From: Sphingomonas sp. NBWT7
Lineage (GTDB): Bacteria > Pseudomonadota > Alphaproteobacteria > Sphingomonadales > Sphingomonadaceae
Direction of reading: 5' to 3'
DNA length: 64,000 nt
Assembly: GCF_014217605.1 (NCBI RefSeq)
Contig: NZ_CP043639.1
Coordinates: 2,565,501 to 2,629,500 of the forward strand
Positions within the stretch are counted from its first letter, which is position 1; each line of letters opens with the position of its first letter. Positions 20,009-30,313 of this stretch are shown here, in pieces. A program made the translations under genes and the position numbers. Below the pieces are notes generated by a model, which was given only the letters and a program-made list of their open reading frames with translations, was not told the DNA's origin and searched no databases.

Positions 20009-20319
20009 GCACGGCGCCGGAAACCATCGCCGTCGTGGCCGACGCCGGTGACGCGCCGGTAGCGGCCCCGGTGGTGAAGCGGCGCCAGTTCCGCACCGCC
20101 GCCACCAAATCCAAGCTGTCCGTCGAGGAGGCCGATCGCCAGGGCCGCGCGGTACGCCTCGCGTTCGAGAAGATGGGCCGCGACGCGTCGCGCGCCTTCC
20201 TCAACGAACCCGACGCCGCGCTCGGCGGCCGCCCGCTCGACGTCGCCACGGCGAGCGCAGTCGGGTTGGCCGCGGTCGAGGCGGCGATCGTCGCGCACGC
20301 GGCTGCCACACCGCGCTGA
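20005..20319 (+). CDS. MbcA/ParS/Xre antitoxin-like small protein
   Basis: This 104-residue protein has a disordered N-terminus (about 1-40) followed by a helical segment (SVEEADRQGRAVRLAFEKMG). A C-terminal block of about 35 residues (FLNEPDAALGGRPLDVATAS, then GLAAVEAAI) matches the pattern of the MbcA/ParS/Xre toxin-binding domain (W/F-L-x2-P-x2-ALGGR-PLD-x8-G-x3-V). In those systems this domain neutralises a RES-type NAD+-degrading toxin. No RES toxin gene is adjacent, so this is either an orphan antitoxin or a repurposed domain. It is coupled to the preceding 58-residue gene by ATGA. Confidence 0.72.
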   Translation: MSTAPETIAVVADAGDAPVAAPVVKRRQFRTAATKSKLSVEEADRQGRAVRLAFEKMGRDASRAFLNEPDAALGGRPLDVATASAVGLAAVEAAIVAHAAATPR

Positions 20320-20339
20320 AGCGTGGCCGACACTAACTA

Positions 20340-20410
20340 GGCACGCCGCGGCGAAGCCGCGTCGTCGGACGGGTTCGGCTCGGCCGACCCGCCGGCCGTG
20401 CCGGGCGCTG
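20340..20410 (+). repeat. 71-bp direct repeat, copy 1
   Basis: This GC-rich sequence recurs 141 bases downstream with 68 of 71 positions identical. It is internally palindromic, including GCCGCGGCGAAGCCGC and CGGGTTCGG...CCGACCCG. It lies in the 278-base gap between the antitoxin-like gene and the reductase gene. Confidence 0.9.
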
Positions 20411-20480
20411 CTCGGGCGCTACGCGCCGCGAACGATGCCGCAATCTTTGCGCTGAGGTGCAATCGACAGGTCGGTCGCGA

Positions 20481-20551
20481 GGTACGCCGCGGCGGAGCCG
20501 CGTCGTCGGACGGGTTCGGCTTGGCCGACCCGCCGGCCGTGCCGGGCGCTG
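20481..20551 (+). repeat. 71-bp direct repeat, copy 2
   Basis: This is the second copy of the repeat at 20340-20410, differing at three positions (C/T, A/G, C/T). The 70 bases between copies are unrelated to the repeat. A short - strand reading frame through both copies would give a duplicated Arg/Pro-rich peptide and is not considered a gene. Confidence 0.9.
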
Positions 20552-20597
20552 CGCGGCTAGCCCGCGCATCGGCCCGCGGCGCGCGAGCCTACGCCCG

Positions 20598-21320
20598 TCA
20601 GTACATATGCTGGCCGCCGTTGATGCTCAGCGTCGATCCGGTGACGAACCCGCCCTCTTCCGAACACAGGAACGCGACGCCACGCGCGATCTCGTGCGCT
20701 TGGCCGAGCCGCCCGACCGGGATCTTGGCGACGATCTTGTCGAGCACGTCGGCGGGCACCGCCGCGACCATGTCGGTATCGATATAGCCCGGCGCGATCG
20801 CGTTCACCGTCACGCCGGCGCGCGCGCCCTCCTGCGACAGCGCCTTGGTGAAGCCGTGGATGCCGCTCTTCGCCGCGGCATAGTTGACCTGGCCGTACTG
20901 GCCCGCCTGGCCGTTGATCGAACCGATGTTGACGATCCGCCCCCAGCCGCGCTCGCGCATCCCCGGGAACACCGCCTTGGCCATGTTGAAACACCCGCCG
21001 AGGTTGGTGTCCATGACCTCCTTCCACATCTGGTACGTCATCTTCAGGATCGTGCCGTCGCGCGTGATGCCGGCGTTGTTGACCAGCACGTCGACCGGCC
21101 CCAGCTCGTCCGCGACGCGCGCGACGCCCGCCTGGCACGCCTCGTGATCGGCGACGTCCCACTTGTACGCCTTGATCCCCGTCCGCTCGGTGAAGGCGGC
21201 GGCCTTCTCGTCGTTGCCGGCGTAATTTGCCGCCACCGTCATGCCCATGTCCTCGAGCGCCAGGCTGATTGCCTCGCCGATCCCGCGCGTTCCGCCCGTG
21301 ACGATCGCGACCCGTGCCAT
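20598..21320 (-). CDS. phbB: Acetoacetyl-CoA reductase (PhaB/PhbB type)
   Basis: This 240-residue short-chain dehydrogenase reduces acetoacetyl-CoA to (R)-3-hydroxybutyryl-CoA with NADPH, the second step of polyhydroxybutyrate synthesis. Visible are the cofactor motif TGGTRGIG (about 8-15), NNAG, the catalytic Ser in NIGSINGQAGQ and the YxxxK pair in YAAAKSG. The PhaB-type signature GQxGQxNYAAAK distinguishes it from FabG. The C-terminus is STLSINGGQHMY. No PHB synthase or thiolase gene is adjacent. Confidence 0.93.
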   Translation of the reverse strand: MARVAIVTGGTRGIGEAISLALEDMGMTVAANYAGNDEKAAAFTERTGIKAYKWDVADHEACQAGVARVADELGPVDVLVNNAGITRDGTILKMTYQMWKEVMDTNLGGCFNMAKAVFPGMRERGWGRIVNIGSINGQAGQYGQVNYAAAKSGIHGFTKALSQEGARAGVTVNAIAPGYIDTDMVAAVPADVLDKIVAKIPVGRLGQAHEIARGVAFLCSEEGGFVTGSTLSINGGQHMY

Positions 21321-21354
21321 TCAGCCTCTCCCTAATCCGCAGCCAGCCGCGACG

Positions 21355-22362
21355 CTACTTAGCCGCCACCCAGCCTTCAAGCTCCCGCGCCAGCAGCGTT
21401 CGTAACAAATCGATGCCGACCGCGCTGTCGTTGAGGCACGGCAGGTAGGCGAAATGCGTGCCCCCCGCTTCCTCGAACGTCTCGTGCCCGCGGATCGCCA
21501 GCTCCTCAAGCGTTTCCAGGCAGTCGGCGGAAAAACCCGGTGCGACGATCGCCACCTTCCGCACGCCCTCGCCGGGCAAGGCGGCGAGTGTCGTGTCGGT
21601 CGCCGGCTCGAGCCATTTCGCCGGGCCGAAGCGGGATTGGAAGGTAATGCGCACCTCGCGCCCCATCGCCTCGCCCAGCAGCCGCGCGGTCTTCTGGCAG
21701 TGGCAATGGTACGGGTCGCCCAGCTGAAGCGTGCGCTTGGGCATGCCGTGGAAGCTCGCGATCAGTAGGTCAGGCGTGAAATCGAGCGCCGCCAGACCGT
21801 CCTCGATCGACGTTTTCAGTGCCGCGATATAAGCCGGATCGTCGTGATACGGCGGCAGCGTGCGAAGCGCGGGCTGCCAACGCTGCGTCGCGAGATGCGC
21901 GAACGCCTTGTCGTTCGCCGTCGCGGTCGTCGCCGCGCAATATTGCGGGTAGAGCGGCGCCAGCAGGATGCGCTCGCACCCAGCATCCTTCATCGCCTGC
22001 AGGCGGTCGGCGATCGCCGGCCGCCCGTAGCGCATCGCGTGATCGACCATCACCTGCGGCCCTAAGGCATCACGTAGCGCCGCCGCCTGCGCGCGCGTGA
22101 TCGCGGCGAGCGGCGATCCGTCGTCGCGCCACACCTGGCCGTAGGCGTGCGCCGATTTCTTCGGCCGCGTCGTCAGCACCGCACCGCGCAGGATCGGCTG
22201 CCACACGATCTGCGGGATCTCGACGACGCGCCGGTCGGACAGGAATTCGGCGAGATAGCGCCTCACCGATCGCGCATCGGGCGCGTCGGGCGTGCCGAGG
22301 TTGATCAGCAGCACGCCGATCCGGCGCGGGGGAATGGGGGGATGGTCGGGGGGCAGGGTCAT
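21355..22362 (-). CDS. hemH: Ferrochelatase
   Basis: This 335-residue enzyme inserts Fe2+ into protoporphyrin IX, the last step of haem synthesis. Motifs are GVLLINLGTPDAP (N-terminus), the conserved active-site His in IASFHGMPKRTLQLGDPYHCHC, and the distal Glu in ETLEELAIRGHETFEEAGG. The ATG overlaps the stop of the upstream Mo-hydroxylase gene (22359-22362), implying translational coupling. Window genes hemA and hemH bracket the haem pathway but are 19 kb apart. Confidence 0.97.
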   Translation of the reverse strand: MTLPPDHPPIPPRRIGVLLINLGTPDAPDARSVRRYLAEFLSDRRVVEIPQIVWQPILRGAVLTTRPKKSAHAYGQVWRDDGSPLAAITRAQAAALRDALGPQVMVDHAMRYGRPAIADRLQAMKDAGCERILLAPLYPQYCAATTATANDKAFAHLATQRWQPALRTLPPYHDDPAYIAALKTSIEDGLAALDFTPDLLIASFHGMPKRTLQLGDPYHCHCQKTARLLGEAMGREVRITFQSRFGPAKWLEPATDTTLAALPGEGVRKVAIVAPGFSADCLETLEELAIRGHETFEEAGGTHFAYLPCLNDSAVGIDLLRTLLARELEGWVAAK

Positions 22363-24599
22363 GATGCTCCAAACGGCAGGGTGCGCAGCCGGTTGCCGGT
22401 CGCCGCGCTCAGTGCGTTGGCGATCGCCGGGGCCACCGCCGCTACGCCGAGATCGCTGATCCCGCCGGGATCGGCATCGCTGGGCAGCAGCTCGACCGTA
22501 ATCTCGGGCGTGTCGGCGAGGCGCGGCAGCGCGAGATCACCGATCCGTTGCGCGCGGGCGACGCCGCCGGTGAATCCCGGCCCCGCGCCGGTGGCGAGCG
22601 CCAGCCCTAGTACGATGCCGCCCTCGATCTGCTGGCGCACCACGTCGGGATTGATCACCCGCCCGGCATCGACCGCGGCGACAATCCGGTCGACGCGCGG
22701 CCGCCCCGCGCCGTCGAACTGTGCCTCGGCGAGGATCGCGATGCTGCTGCCGGCCATCGCGTGGCAGGCGAGTCCCTGGCCGCTACCCGGCCGCCCGCCG
22801 TCCCACCCGCCGAGCGACGCCGCCGTCGTCAGGCAGCGCGCAAGCCGCGCGTCGTGCCCCAACATGCCGATGCGGTACGACATCGGCTCCGCGCCCGCGC
22901 GATGCGCCAGCTCGTCGAGGAAGCATTCGGTGAAAAAGGCGTTGGCGCGGTCCGCGTGGCCGCGCAGGTGGCCGACGGCGATCGGCAGATCGGCGACGTG
23001 ATGGTCGATCGCCAGTGCTGGGAGCCGATACGGCGGCACCGCGCCCGACATCGCGTAGCCGTCCGCCCGCTCGGGCAGCAGCGCGTCGGCGCGCAGCAGC
23101 GGATCGCCCGGCGCAAGTCTCGCCGCCAGCGCCGCGCCGGTCGCCGGAGTCGCGATCTTCGCCTGCCATTCGAGGATACGCCCGTCGCTCGCCATCCGCG
23201 CCGCCATGCGCGCCTTGGCCGGCGCGCCGAAGCGATCGTGCAGAATCGCCTCGCGCCGCGACCAAGTGAGCTGCACCGGGCGTTTGAGCGTCACCGCCAG
23301 CATCGCGGCCTGCGTGATCGCGTCATGCTCCAGCGCCTGGCCGAACGATCCGCCGATCAGCATCGGGTGAATCGTGACCGCGCTTTCGCTCACGCCGATC
23401 GCGCGCGCCGCCGCCGCGCGCGCCGCGCCCGGCGCCTGCGTCGCCACCCACAGTTCGAGCCGGTCGGCATGCCACCACGCCGTCGCGGTCGGCGTCTCGA
23501 TCGCGGCGTGGACGCCAACGCCGATCGCATAGTCGGCGCGCACCACGTCGCCTTGCAGCACCTCCGCCACGTCGCCGATCGCCGCCAAGCGGCGACCTTC
23601 ACCCCGCAGCGCGGCGTCGAGCGCGCGCGCGATCGCCGCATCGTCCGCCAGCGCACCGCGCGTGGTAAAGCGCGGCGCGAGCGCGGCGATCGCGCGGTTC
23701 GCCGCCCACCAGTTGTTCGCCGCCGCCGCGACCCAGCGCGTATTCTCCAAGACGGCAATGACGCCGCTCACCCGGTCCGCCGCCGCGCGATCGACGCGCA
23801 CCAGCCGGCTCTCACCCCCCGCCGGGCCCTGGCAGATGCTGGCGAAGACCATGTCGGGCAGCCGCACGTCGGCGGCGAAATTGGCCGATCCGTCGACCTT
23901 TGCCGGCGCGTCGAGCCGCGGCAGCGGCTGCCCGGTCAGCCGACCCGCGTCGCCGATGCGCAGCGGCAGATCGTCGGGCAGCGTCTCGCGCGCCGCCGCC
24001 GCGGCGAGCTCGCCGAAGCGCAGCCGCCGGTTGCCGGCGACGACGAAGCCGTCGCGCGTCTCGCACGCGTCCCACTCGATGCTCCAGCGCGCCGCCGCCG
24101 CGCGGCACAGCAGCACGCGCGCCGCCGCGCCTGCCTCGCGCAGCGGCTGCTCGAACATCCGCACCGATGTCGATCCGCCGGTCAGCACCAGCGCCGATCG
24201 CACCCAATGCTCGCGCCGCACCGCCTCGGGCACGCGCCCGGTGCCGAACAGCGCGTCGGCGGCGAGCGGATTGGCGTAGAGCGGGCTCGGCAGCGCCGCC
24301 TCCACCCCGATCGTGCGCCAGTCGGCGCCCAGCTCGTCCGCCAGGATCTGCGGCAGCACCGTCCACACGCCCTGGCCGTGCTCCGCCTGCGGCACTGCGA
24401 CGGTTATCTGCCCATTCTCGGCGATCTTGAGCCACGCGCCGAATTGGGTCTCGCCCGCCGCCGGGGCCAGATCGACCGCATAGTCGCGCGGCCATACCGC
24501 CCAGGCGAGCGCCAGGCCCACCCCCGCGCCACCGGTCACCAGCAAGGAACGCCGCGAGATCATCCGCGCGGGCTTAGCCCGCGATCGCCGCGCCGTCAT
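22359..24599 (-). CDS. Xanthine dehydrogenase-family molybdopterin-binding subunit (IorB-like), Tat-exported
   Basis: This is a 746-residue large subunit of the isoquinoline 1-oxidoreductase beta/aldehyde oxidase type. The N-terminus has a twin-arginine signal (SRRSLLVTGGAGVGLAL); translation may start at 24599 or at ATG 24563. Family motifs include AVPQAEHGQGVWTVLPQILADELG, IGGSFGQALEHDAITQAAML and GVAAVAPAIANALSAATGNR. At the position of the usual catalytic GVGE motif the sequence reads GISDLG, so the general-base Glu seems replaced. No Fe-S small subunit gene is adjacent. The gene overlaps hemH by four bases and follows an acyl-CoA synthetase gene on the same strand. Confidence 0.88.
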   Translation of the reverse strand: MTARRSRAKPARMISRRSLLVTGGAGVGLALAWAVWPRDYAVDLAPAAGETQFGAWLKIAENGQITVAVPQAEHGQGVWTVLPQILADELGADWRTIGVEAALPSPLYANPLAADALFGTGRVPEAVRREHWVRSALVLTGGSTSVRMFEQPLREAGAAARVLLCRAAAARWSIEWDACETRDGFVVAGNRRLRFGELAAAAARETLPDDLPLRIGDAGRLTGQPLPRLDAPAKVDGSANFAADVRLPDMVFASICQGPAGGESRLVRVDRAAADRVSGVIAVLENTRWVAAAANNWWAANRAIAALAPRFTTRGALADDAAIARALDAALRGEGRRLAAIGDVAEVLQGDVVRADYAIGVGVHAAIETPTATAWWHADRLELWVATQAPGAARAAAARAIGVSESAVTIHPMLIGGSFGQALEHDAITQAAMLAVTLKRPVQLTWSRREAILHDRFGAPAKARMAARMASDGRILEWQAKIATPATGAALAARLAPGDPLLRADALLPERADGYAMSGAVPPYRLPALAIDHHVADLPIAVGHLRGHADRANAFFTECFLDELAHRAGAEPMSYRIGMLGHDARLARCLTTAASLGGWDGGRPGSGQGLACHAMAGSSIAILAEAQFDGAGRPRVDRIVAAVDAGRVINPDVVRQQIEGGIVLGLALATGAGPGFTGGVARAQRIGDLALPRLADTPEITVELLPSDADPGGISDLGVAAVAPAIANALSAATGNRLRTLPFGAS

Positions 24600-24668
24600 C
24601 GGGCTTGCGCGGGTGAGGCGACGGGGTGGCGCGTGCGCCGGCAGCCTCCGCCACCGGCGCCCGGCCGG

Positions 24669-26372
<1,704 letters not shown>

Positions 26373-26446
26373 GCAACGCTCTCCGCATGGCTATTGGTCT
26401 TGCTGCCCGGCCCCTTTATGCAGGCGCGACGCGATAGGGGAAAGCC

Positions 26447-27337
26447 TTGATCCTGCCTCAAATGATTGCTGCCGCGGCGGCCACCGGCCATATCCGCTTC
26501 GCGGAGCTCGGCCTGCATCCCGATGTGTTCTCGATCGGCTTCTTCACGCTGCGCTGGTACAGCCTCGCCTATATCGCCGGCATCGTCATCGGCTGGTGGT
26601 ATCTGCTGAAGCTCCTCGACCAGCCCGGCGCACCGATGGCGCGGCGCCATGCCGACGATCTCGTCTTCTACGCCACGCTCGGCATCATTCTGGGCGGGCG
26701 GATCGGCTACGTCCTGTTCTATGCCCCGGAGATGCTGCTCCATCCCTTGCGCATCCTGCGATTGTGGGACGGGGGGATGAGCTTCCACGGCGGGGTGATC
26801 GGCACATCGTTGGCGATCATCCTGTTCGCGCGCAAGAACGGGCTCAACTGGCTGCGCATCCACGATTACGTCGCCTGCGTGGTGCCGTTCGGGTTGTTCT
26901 TCGGCCGGCTCGCCAATTTCGTGAACGGCGAATTATGGGGCAAGCCGACGCAAGCGGCATGGGGCATCGTGTTCGACCGCACGGTGCCGATCGGCGTGCC
27001 CGAGCCGGCGCGCCATCCCAGCCAGCTGTACGAGGCGGGGCTGGAAGGCATCGTCCTCTTCGCAATCCTGTGGTTCTTCTTCTGGCGCACCAAGGCGCGT
27101 TACCAGCCGGGTAAGCTCGTCGGGCTGTTCCTCGTCGGCTACGGCGTGGCGCGGTTCATCGTCGAATTCTTTCGTGAGCCCGATTCGCAGTTCGCCGGCA
27201 CCTTCTTCGCCACCACGATCCACATGGGGCAGCTGCTCTGCCTGCCGATGATCGCCGGCGGGCTCTATCTCGTCGTCACCGCGCCGGGCCGCCGCCAGCG
27301 GGTCGAGCCGATCGCCGGCGGCGAGAGCGTCGCCTGA
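26447..27337 (+). CDS. lgt: Phosphatidylglycerol--prolipoprotein diacylglyceryl transferase
   Basis: This 296-residue inner-membrane enzyme transfers diacylglycerol to the lipobox Cys of prolipoproteins. The Lgt signature is present: [53 protein letters not shown] and the C-terminal [12 protein letters not shown]. Start TTG 26447 is chosen because GGGGA ends five bases before it; the ATG at 26462 is 20 bases from that site. Seven membrane segments are expected. It heads the tight cluster ending at 30242. Confidence 0.96.
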   Translation: MILPQMIAAAAATGHIRFAELGLHPDVFSIGFFTLRWYSLAYIAGIVIGWWYLLKLLDQPGAPMARRHADDLVFYATLGIILGGRIGYVLFYAPEMLLHPLRILRLWDGGMSFHGGVIGTSLAIILFARKNGLNWLRIHDYVACVVPFGLFFGRLANFVNGELWGKPTQAAWGIVFDRTVPIGVPEPARHPSQLYEAGLEGIVLFAILWFFFWRTKARYQPGKLVGLFLVGYGVARFIVEFFREPDSQFAGTFFATTIHMGQLLCLPMIAGGLYLVVTAPGRRQRVEPIAGGESVA

Positions 27338-27353
27338 CGCGCCGGCGCCAGCG

Positions 27354-28406
27354 ATGACGGCTGCTCCATCCGCCGATCCCGCACCCGGCGCGGACGGCCC
27401 GCTGCCCGAACGGCTCGCCCGCGCAATCGCGCTCGGCGGGCCGATCCCGGTCAGCCAGTATATGGCCGCCGCCAACGCGCATTATTACGCGACGCGCGAT
27501 CCGCTCGGCGCGGCGGGCGATTTCACCACCGCGCCCGAGATCAGCCAGATGTTCGGCGAGCTGATCGGGCTGTGGGCGGCGGACCTGTGGGATCGCGCCG
27601 GCCGCCCCGACGTGCGCTGGGTCGAGCTCGGCCCGGGGCGCGGCACGCTCACCGCCGATGCGATGCGCGCCGCGGCGAAGGCGGGCTTCGCGCCGCCCGT
27701 CCACTTCGTCGAGACGAGCCCGGTGCTCCGCGCCGAACAGGCGAAGCGCGTTCCCGGCGCGACGTGGCACGACGATGTCGAGGATCTCCCCACCGATCGC
27801 CCGCTGATCGTCGTCACCAACGAATTCTTCGATGCGCTGCCGATCCGCCAGCTCGTCCGGCGCGCGGGCAGCTGGCACGAACGCTTCGTCGCCTGCCAAG
27901 ATACGCTCTTCCTGCCAATTCCGGGCAAGCAGGTGCCCGACGCGATCATCCCGCCGCACCTCGTCGATGCCCCCGCCGGGTCGATCATCGAAACCTCGCC
28001 CGCCAGCGTCGGGATCATGCGCGTCCTCGCCGCGCGGATCGTGGCGCAGGGCGGCGCGGCGCTGCTGATCGACTATGGCTACGAAGGCCCGGCGATCGGC
28101 GACACGCTGCAGGCGGTGCGCGGCCACGCCTTTGCCAATCCGTTCGAGGCGCCGGGCGAGCGCGATCTCACCGCGCACGTCGATTTCGCGACGCTGGGCG
28201 CGGTCGGCCTCGCCAGCGGCGCGCGCATCGCCGGGCCGGACCGGCAGGGCGAGTTCCTCCGCACGCTCGGCATCGATGCGCGCGCCGCGGCGCTCGGGCC
28301 AAAGGTCGCCGCCGATCGCGATCGGCTGGTCGACGCGATGGGCACGTTGTTCAAGGTGCTCGCCATCCACCATCCTGATTGGCCACGGCCGGCAGGCTTC
28401 GCATGA
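27354..28406 (+). CDS. NDUFAF7/MidA-family class I SAM-dependent methyltransferase
   Basis: This is a 350-residue homologue of mitochondrial NDUFAF7, which methylates an Arg of the 49-kDa (NuoD) subunit during complex I assembly. SAM-binding motif I is WVELGPGRGTLTADAMR (about 86-102). Other family blocks are ARDPLGAAGDFTTAPEISQMFGE, VETSPVLRAEQ, NEFFDALPIRQ and LIDYGYEG with ADVD-like HVDFATL. The gene is 16 bases after lgt, and its stop overlaps the next start (ATGA). In this organism it should act on the NADH dehydrogenase; that role is inferred from the family. Confidence 0.93.
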   Translation: MTAAPSADPAPGADGPLPERLARAIALGGPIPVSQYMAAANAHYYATRDPLGAAGDFTTAPEISQMFGELIGLWAADLWDRAGRPDVRWVELGPGRGTLTADAMRAAAKAGFAPPVHFVETSPVLRAEQAKRVPGATWHDDVEDLPTDRPLIVVTNEFFDALPIRQLVRRAGSWHERFVACQDTLFLPIPGKQVPDAIIPPHLVDAPAGSIIETSPASVGIMRVLAARIVAQGGAALLIDYGYEGPAIGDTLQAVRGHAFANPFEAPGERDLTAHVDFATLGAVGLASGARIAGPDRQGEFLRTLGIDARAAALGPKVAADRDRLVDAMGTLFKVLAIHHPDWPRPAGFA

Positions 28407-28918
28407 TCGATTATCGCAACGCCGTCGCCACCGATGGGGCGGCGATCGACGAGATGGCGCGCCGCGTCTGGCTCGCGACCTTCGCGCATTCCGCCCCACC
28501 GGCGGATATCGATGCCTATGTCGCCAACGCCTACGGCCCCGCCGGCACGCTGCGCCGCCACCTTGCCGATCCCGCCTACGACTTTCAGGTCGCGCTGAAG
28601 GACGGCGTCGTCGTCGGCTATTGCAAGCTTGGCCCCACCTTCTTCGACGGCGAGGTGCCGACCGCGGGGACGATCCACCTCCACCAGCTCTACGTCGATC
28701 CCGCGGCGCACGGCAGCGGCGTCGCGCCCGCGCTGCTCGATTGGGCGAAGGGGCTCGCACGCCGCCGCGGCACGCCCACGATCCTCCTCACCGTCTGGGA
28801 GGGCAACGATCGCGCGCGCGCCTTCTATGCCAAGCACGGCTTCGTCCACGTCGGCGACTATGCCTTCCAGACGGGCAGCCAGATCGACCGCGATCTCATC
28901 ATGCGGCTCGATCTGTGA
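28403..28918 (+). CDS. GNAT-family N-acetyltransferase
   Basis: This is a 171-residue acetyl-CoA-dependent acetyltransferase of the RimI-like type. The fold is visible as LHQLYVDPAAHGSGVAPALLDWAKGLARRRG (motif A, acetyl-CoA pyrophosphate loop near AHGSGV), then LLTVWEGNDRARAFYAKHGFVHVGDYAF (motif B). It starts at ATG 28403, overlapping the methyltransferase stop, and ends overlapping the GTG start of pgeF (GTGA). The substrate is unknown. Confidence 0.9.
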   Translation: MIDYRNAVATDGAAIDEMARRVWLATFAHSAPPADIDAYVANAYGPAGTLRRHLADPAYDFQVALKDGVVVGYCKLGPTFFDGEVPTAGTIHLHQLYVDPAAHGSGVAPALLDWAKGLARRRGTPTILLTVWEGNDRARAFYAKHGFVHVGDYAFQTGSQIDRDLIMRLDL

Positions 28919-29688
28919 CGGGCGTCGCCGATCAGGTCGAGGCGATCCGCGCCCGCGCGCTCGACGGCGTCGCGCACGGTTTCCTCGGTCGGCGCGGCGG
29001 CGTCTCCGCCGGGATCCACGGCGGGCTCAACGTCGGGCTGGGGTCGGATGACGATCCCGCCGCGGTGGCGGAGAACCGCGCGCGCGCGCTCGCCGCGGTG
29101 CTGCCCGGCGCCGCGCTCGCCACCTGCTACCAGGTCCATTCCGCCGACTGCGTGACGCTGGATGCGCTCCTAGCCGAGCGGCCACGCGCCGACGCGCTGG
29201 TCACCGCGACGCCGGGGCTCGCGCTCGGCATCCTCACCGCCGATTGCGCGCCGGTGCTGCTCGCCGATCCCGCGGCGGGGGTCGTCGGTGCCGCGCATGC
29301 CGGGTGGAAGGGCGCGCTCGCCGGTGTCACCGACACGACGGTCGCGGCGATGGAGGCGCTGGGTGCGCGGCGCGAGGCAATCGTCGCGGCGATCGGCCCG
29401 TGCATCGCGCGTGCGAGCTACGAAGTGGACGACGCGTTCCGCCAGCGTTTCGAGGGCAGCGATCCGGCGAACGAGCGCTTCTTCGTCGATGCCCGACCCG
29501 GCCACGCGCAGTTCGATCTCGAAGCCTATGTCGCGTATCGCCTCGCCGCCGCCGGTGTTCGCCGGATCGAGGCGCTGGGGCTCGATACCTATGCCGACGA
29601 GCAGCGCTTCTTCAGCTACCGCCGCGCGACCCATCGCGGCGAGCCGAGCTACGGCCGCCAGATCGCGATCATTGGTTTGTCTGGGTGA
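28915..29688 (+). CDS. pgeF: Peptidoglycan editing factor PgeF / YfiH laccase-domain protein
   Basis: This is a 257-residue multicopper-oxidase-fold protein of the YfiH family, reported in E. coli to remove L-Ser-containing errors from UDP-MurNAc precursors. The metal-site motifs are YQVHSADC, LTADCAPVLL, AHAGWKG and GPCIARASYEV, with C-terminal FFSYRRATHRGEPSYGRQ. GTG 28915 is the start, overlapping the GNAT stop; no ATG is available nearby. Its own TGA overlaps the GTG of the next gene. 'Polyphenol oxidase' is the older label for this family. Confidence 0.93.
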   Translation: MTGVADQVEAIRARALDGVAHGFLGRRGGVSAGIHGGLNVGLGSDDDPAAVAENRARALAAVLPGAALATCYQVHSADCVTLDALLAERPRADALVTATPGLALGILTADCAPVLLADPAAGVVGAAHAGWKGALAGVTDTTVAAMEALGARREAIVAAIGPCIARASYEVDDAFRQRFEGSDPANERFFVDARPGHAQFDLEAYVAYRLAAAGVRRIEALGLDTYADEQRFFSYRRATHRGEPSYGRQIAIIGLSG

Positions 29689-30242
29689 GCGCGCCGCCGT
29701 TTGCTTCGCAGCAGCGCGGCGTCGCGATCGGCATGGCGGCGGCGGCGGGGGTGACGATCGTCGCGGCGATCGTGGCGCTTCGCTGGGGCGGCAGCCTGCT
29801 GCCCGCGATGCCGACCACCGCAGACCGCCTCGTCTTTGCGCTCCGCTGCGACATCCCCGTTGTGGCGACGCTGCTGCTCGCGATCGCCGCAGTGGCGTCA
29901 CGGCGCTTCTTCTCCGCCGCCGATATCGACGGCGCGGCCTTTGCCGCGGCGACGCCGCCCGTGGCGGTCGGCCGCGCGATCCTCGCCAACACGCACGAAC
30001 AGGTGACGCTCGCCGTCTTCGCGCACCTCGCGCTGGCCAGTGTCGCCCGGGAGCGGGAGATCGCGCTCGTCCCGGTTTTCGCCGCGCTGTTCTGCCTCGG
30101 TCGTGGCTGCTTCGCGCTTGGATACGCCCGCGGTGCCGCGCGGCGCGCATTCGGTTTCGGCCTCACCTTCTACCCGACGATCGTCGCGCTCGCACTCGCC
30201 GCACTCCGCTTGGCTCGGGTAGGCGCGTCGTCGCCGGCCTAG
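29685..30242 (+). CDS. MAPEG-family integral membrane protein
   Basis: This is a 185-residue protein with about four membrane helices. It has the MAPEG pattern: ILANTHEQVTLAVFAHLALA in the middle and RGCFALGYARGAARRAFGFG near the C-terminus. Bacterial MAPEG members may be glutathione transferase/peroxidase-like, but activity is unproven. The start is GTG 29685 in the pgeF stop (GTGA), making this the last member of the coupled lgt cluster. A palindromic CCGGCGCCGG followed by TTTTT at 30314-30331 may terminate the cluster. Confidence 0.82.
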   Translation: MSAPPFASQQRGVAIGMAAAAGVTIVAAIVALRWGGSLLPAMPTTADRLVFALRCDIPVVATLLLAIAAVASRRFFSAADIDGAAFAAATPPVAVGRAILANTHEQVTLAVFAHLALASVAREREIALVPVFAALFCLGRGCFALGYARGAARRAFGFGLTFYPTIVALALAALRLARVGASSPA

Positions 30243-30313
30243 CGCAAAGCTACCATTCTACTGTTACCGCGCTGCAACACGCCGCCGCTTTTGCAACGCA
30301 CGTGGAAACATGC

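Noticed and set aside
19832..20319. Complete RES/Xre toxin-antitoxin module
   Set aside because: The 58-residue partner is too short for a RES toxin and lacks its features, so only an antitoxin-like domain is claimed.
20333..20569. - strand frame through the 71-bp repeats giving a duplicated Arg/Pro-rich peptide
   Set aside because: The duplication comes from the DNA repeat, there is no ribosome site or domain, and composition is typical of non-coding GC-rich DNA.
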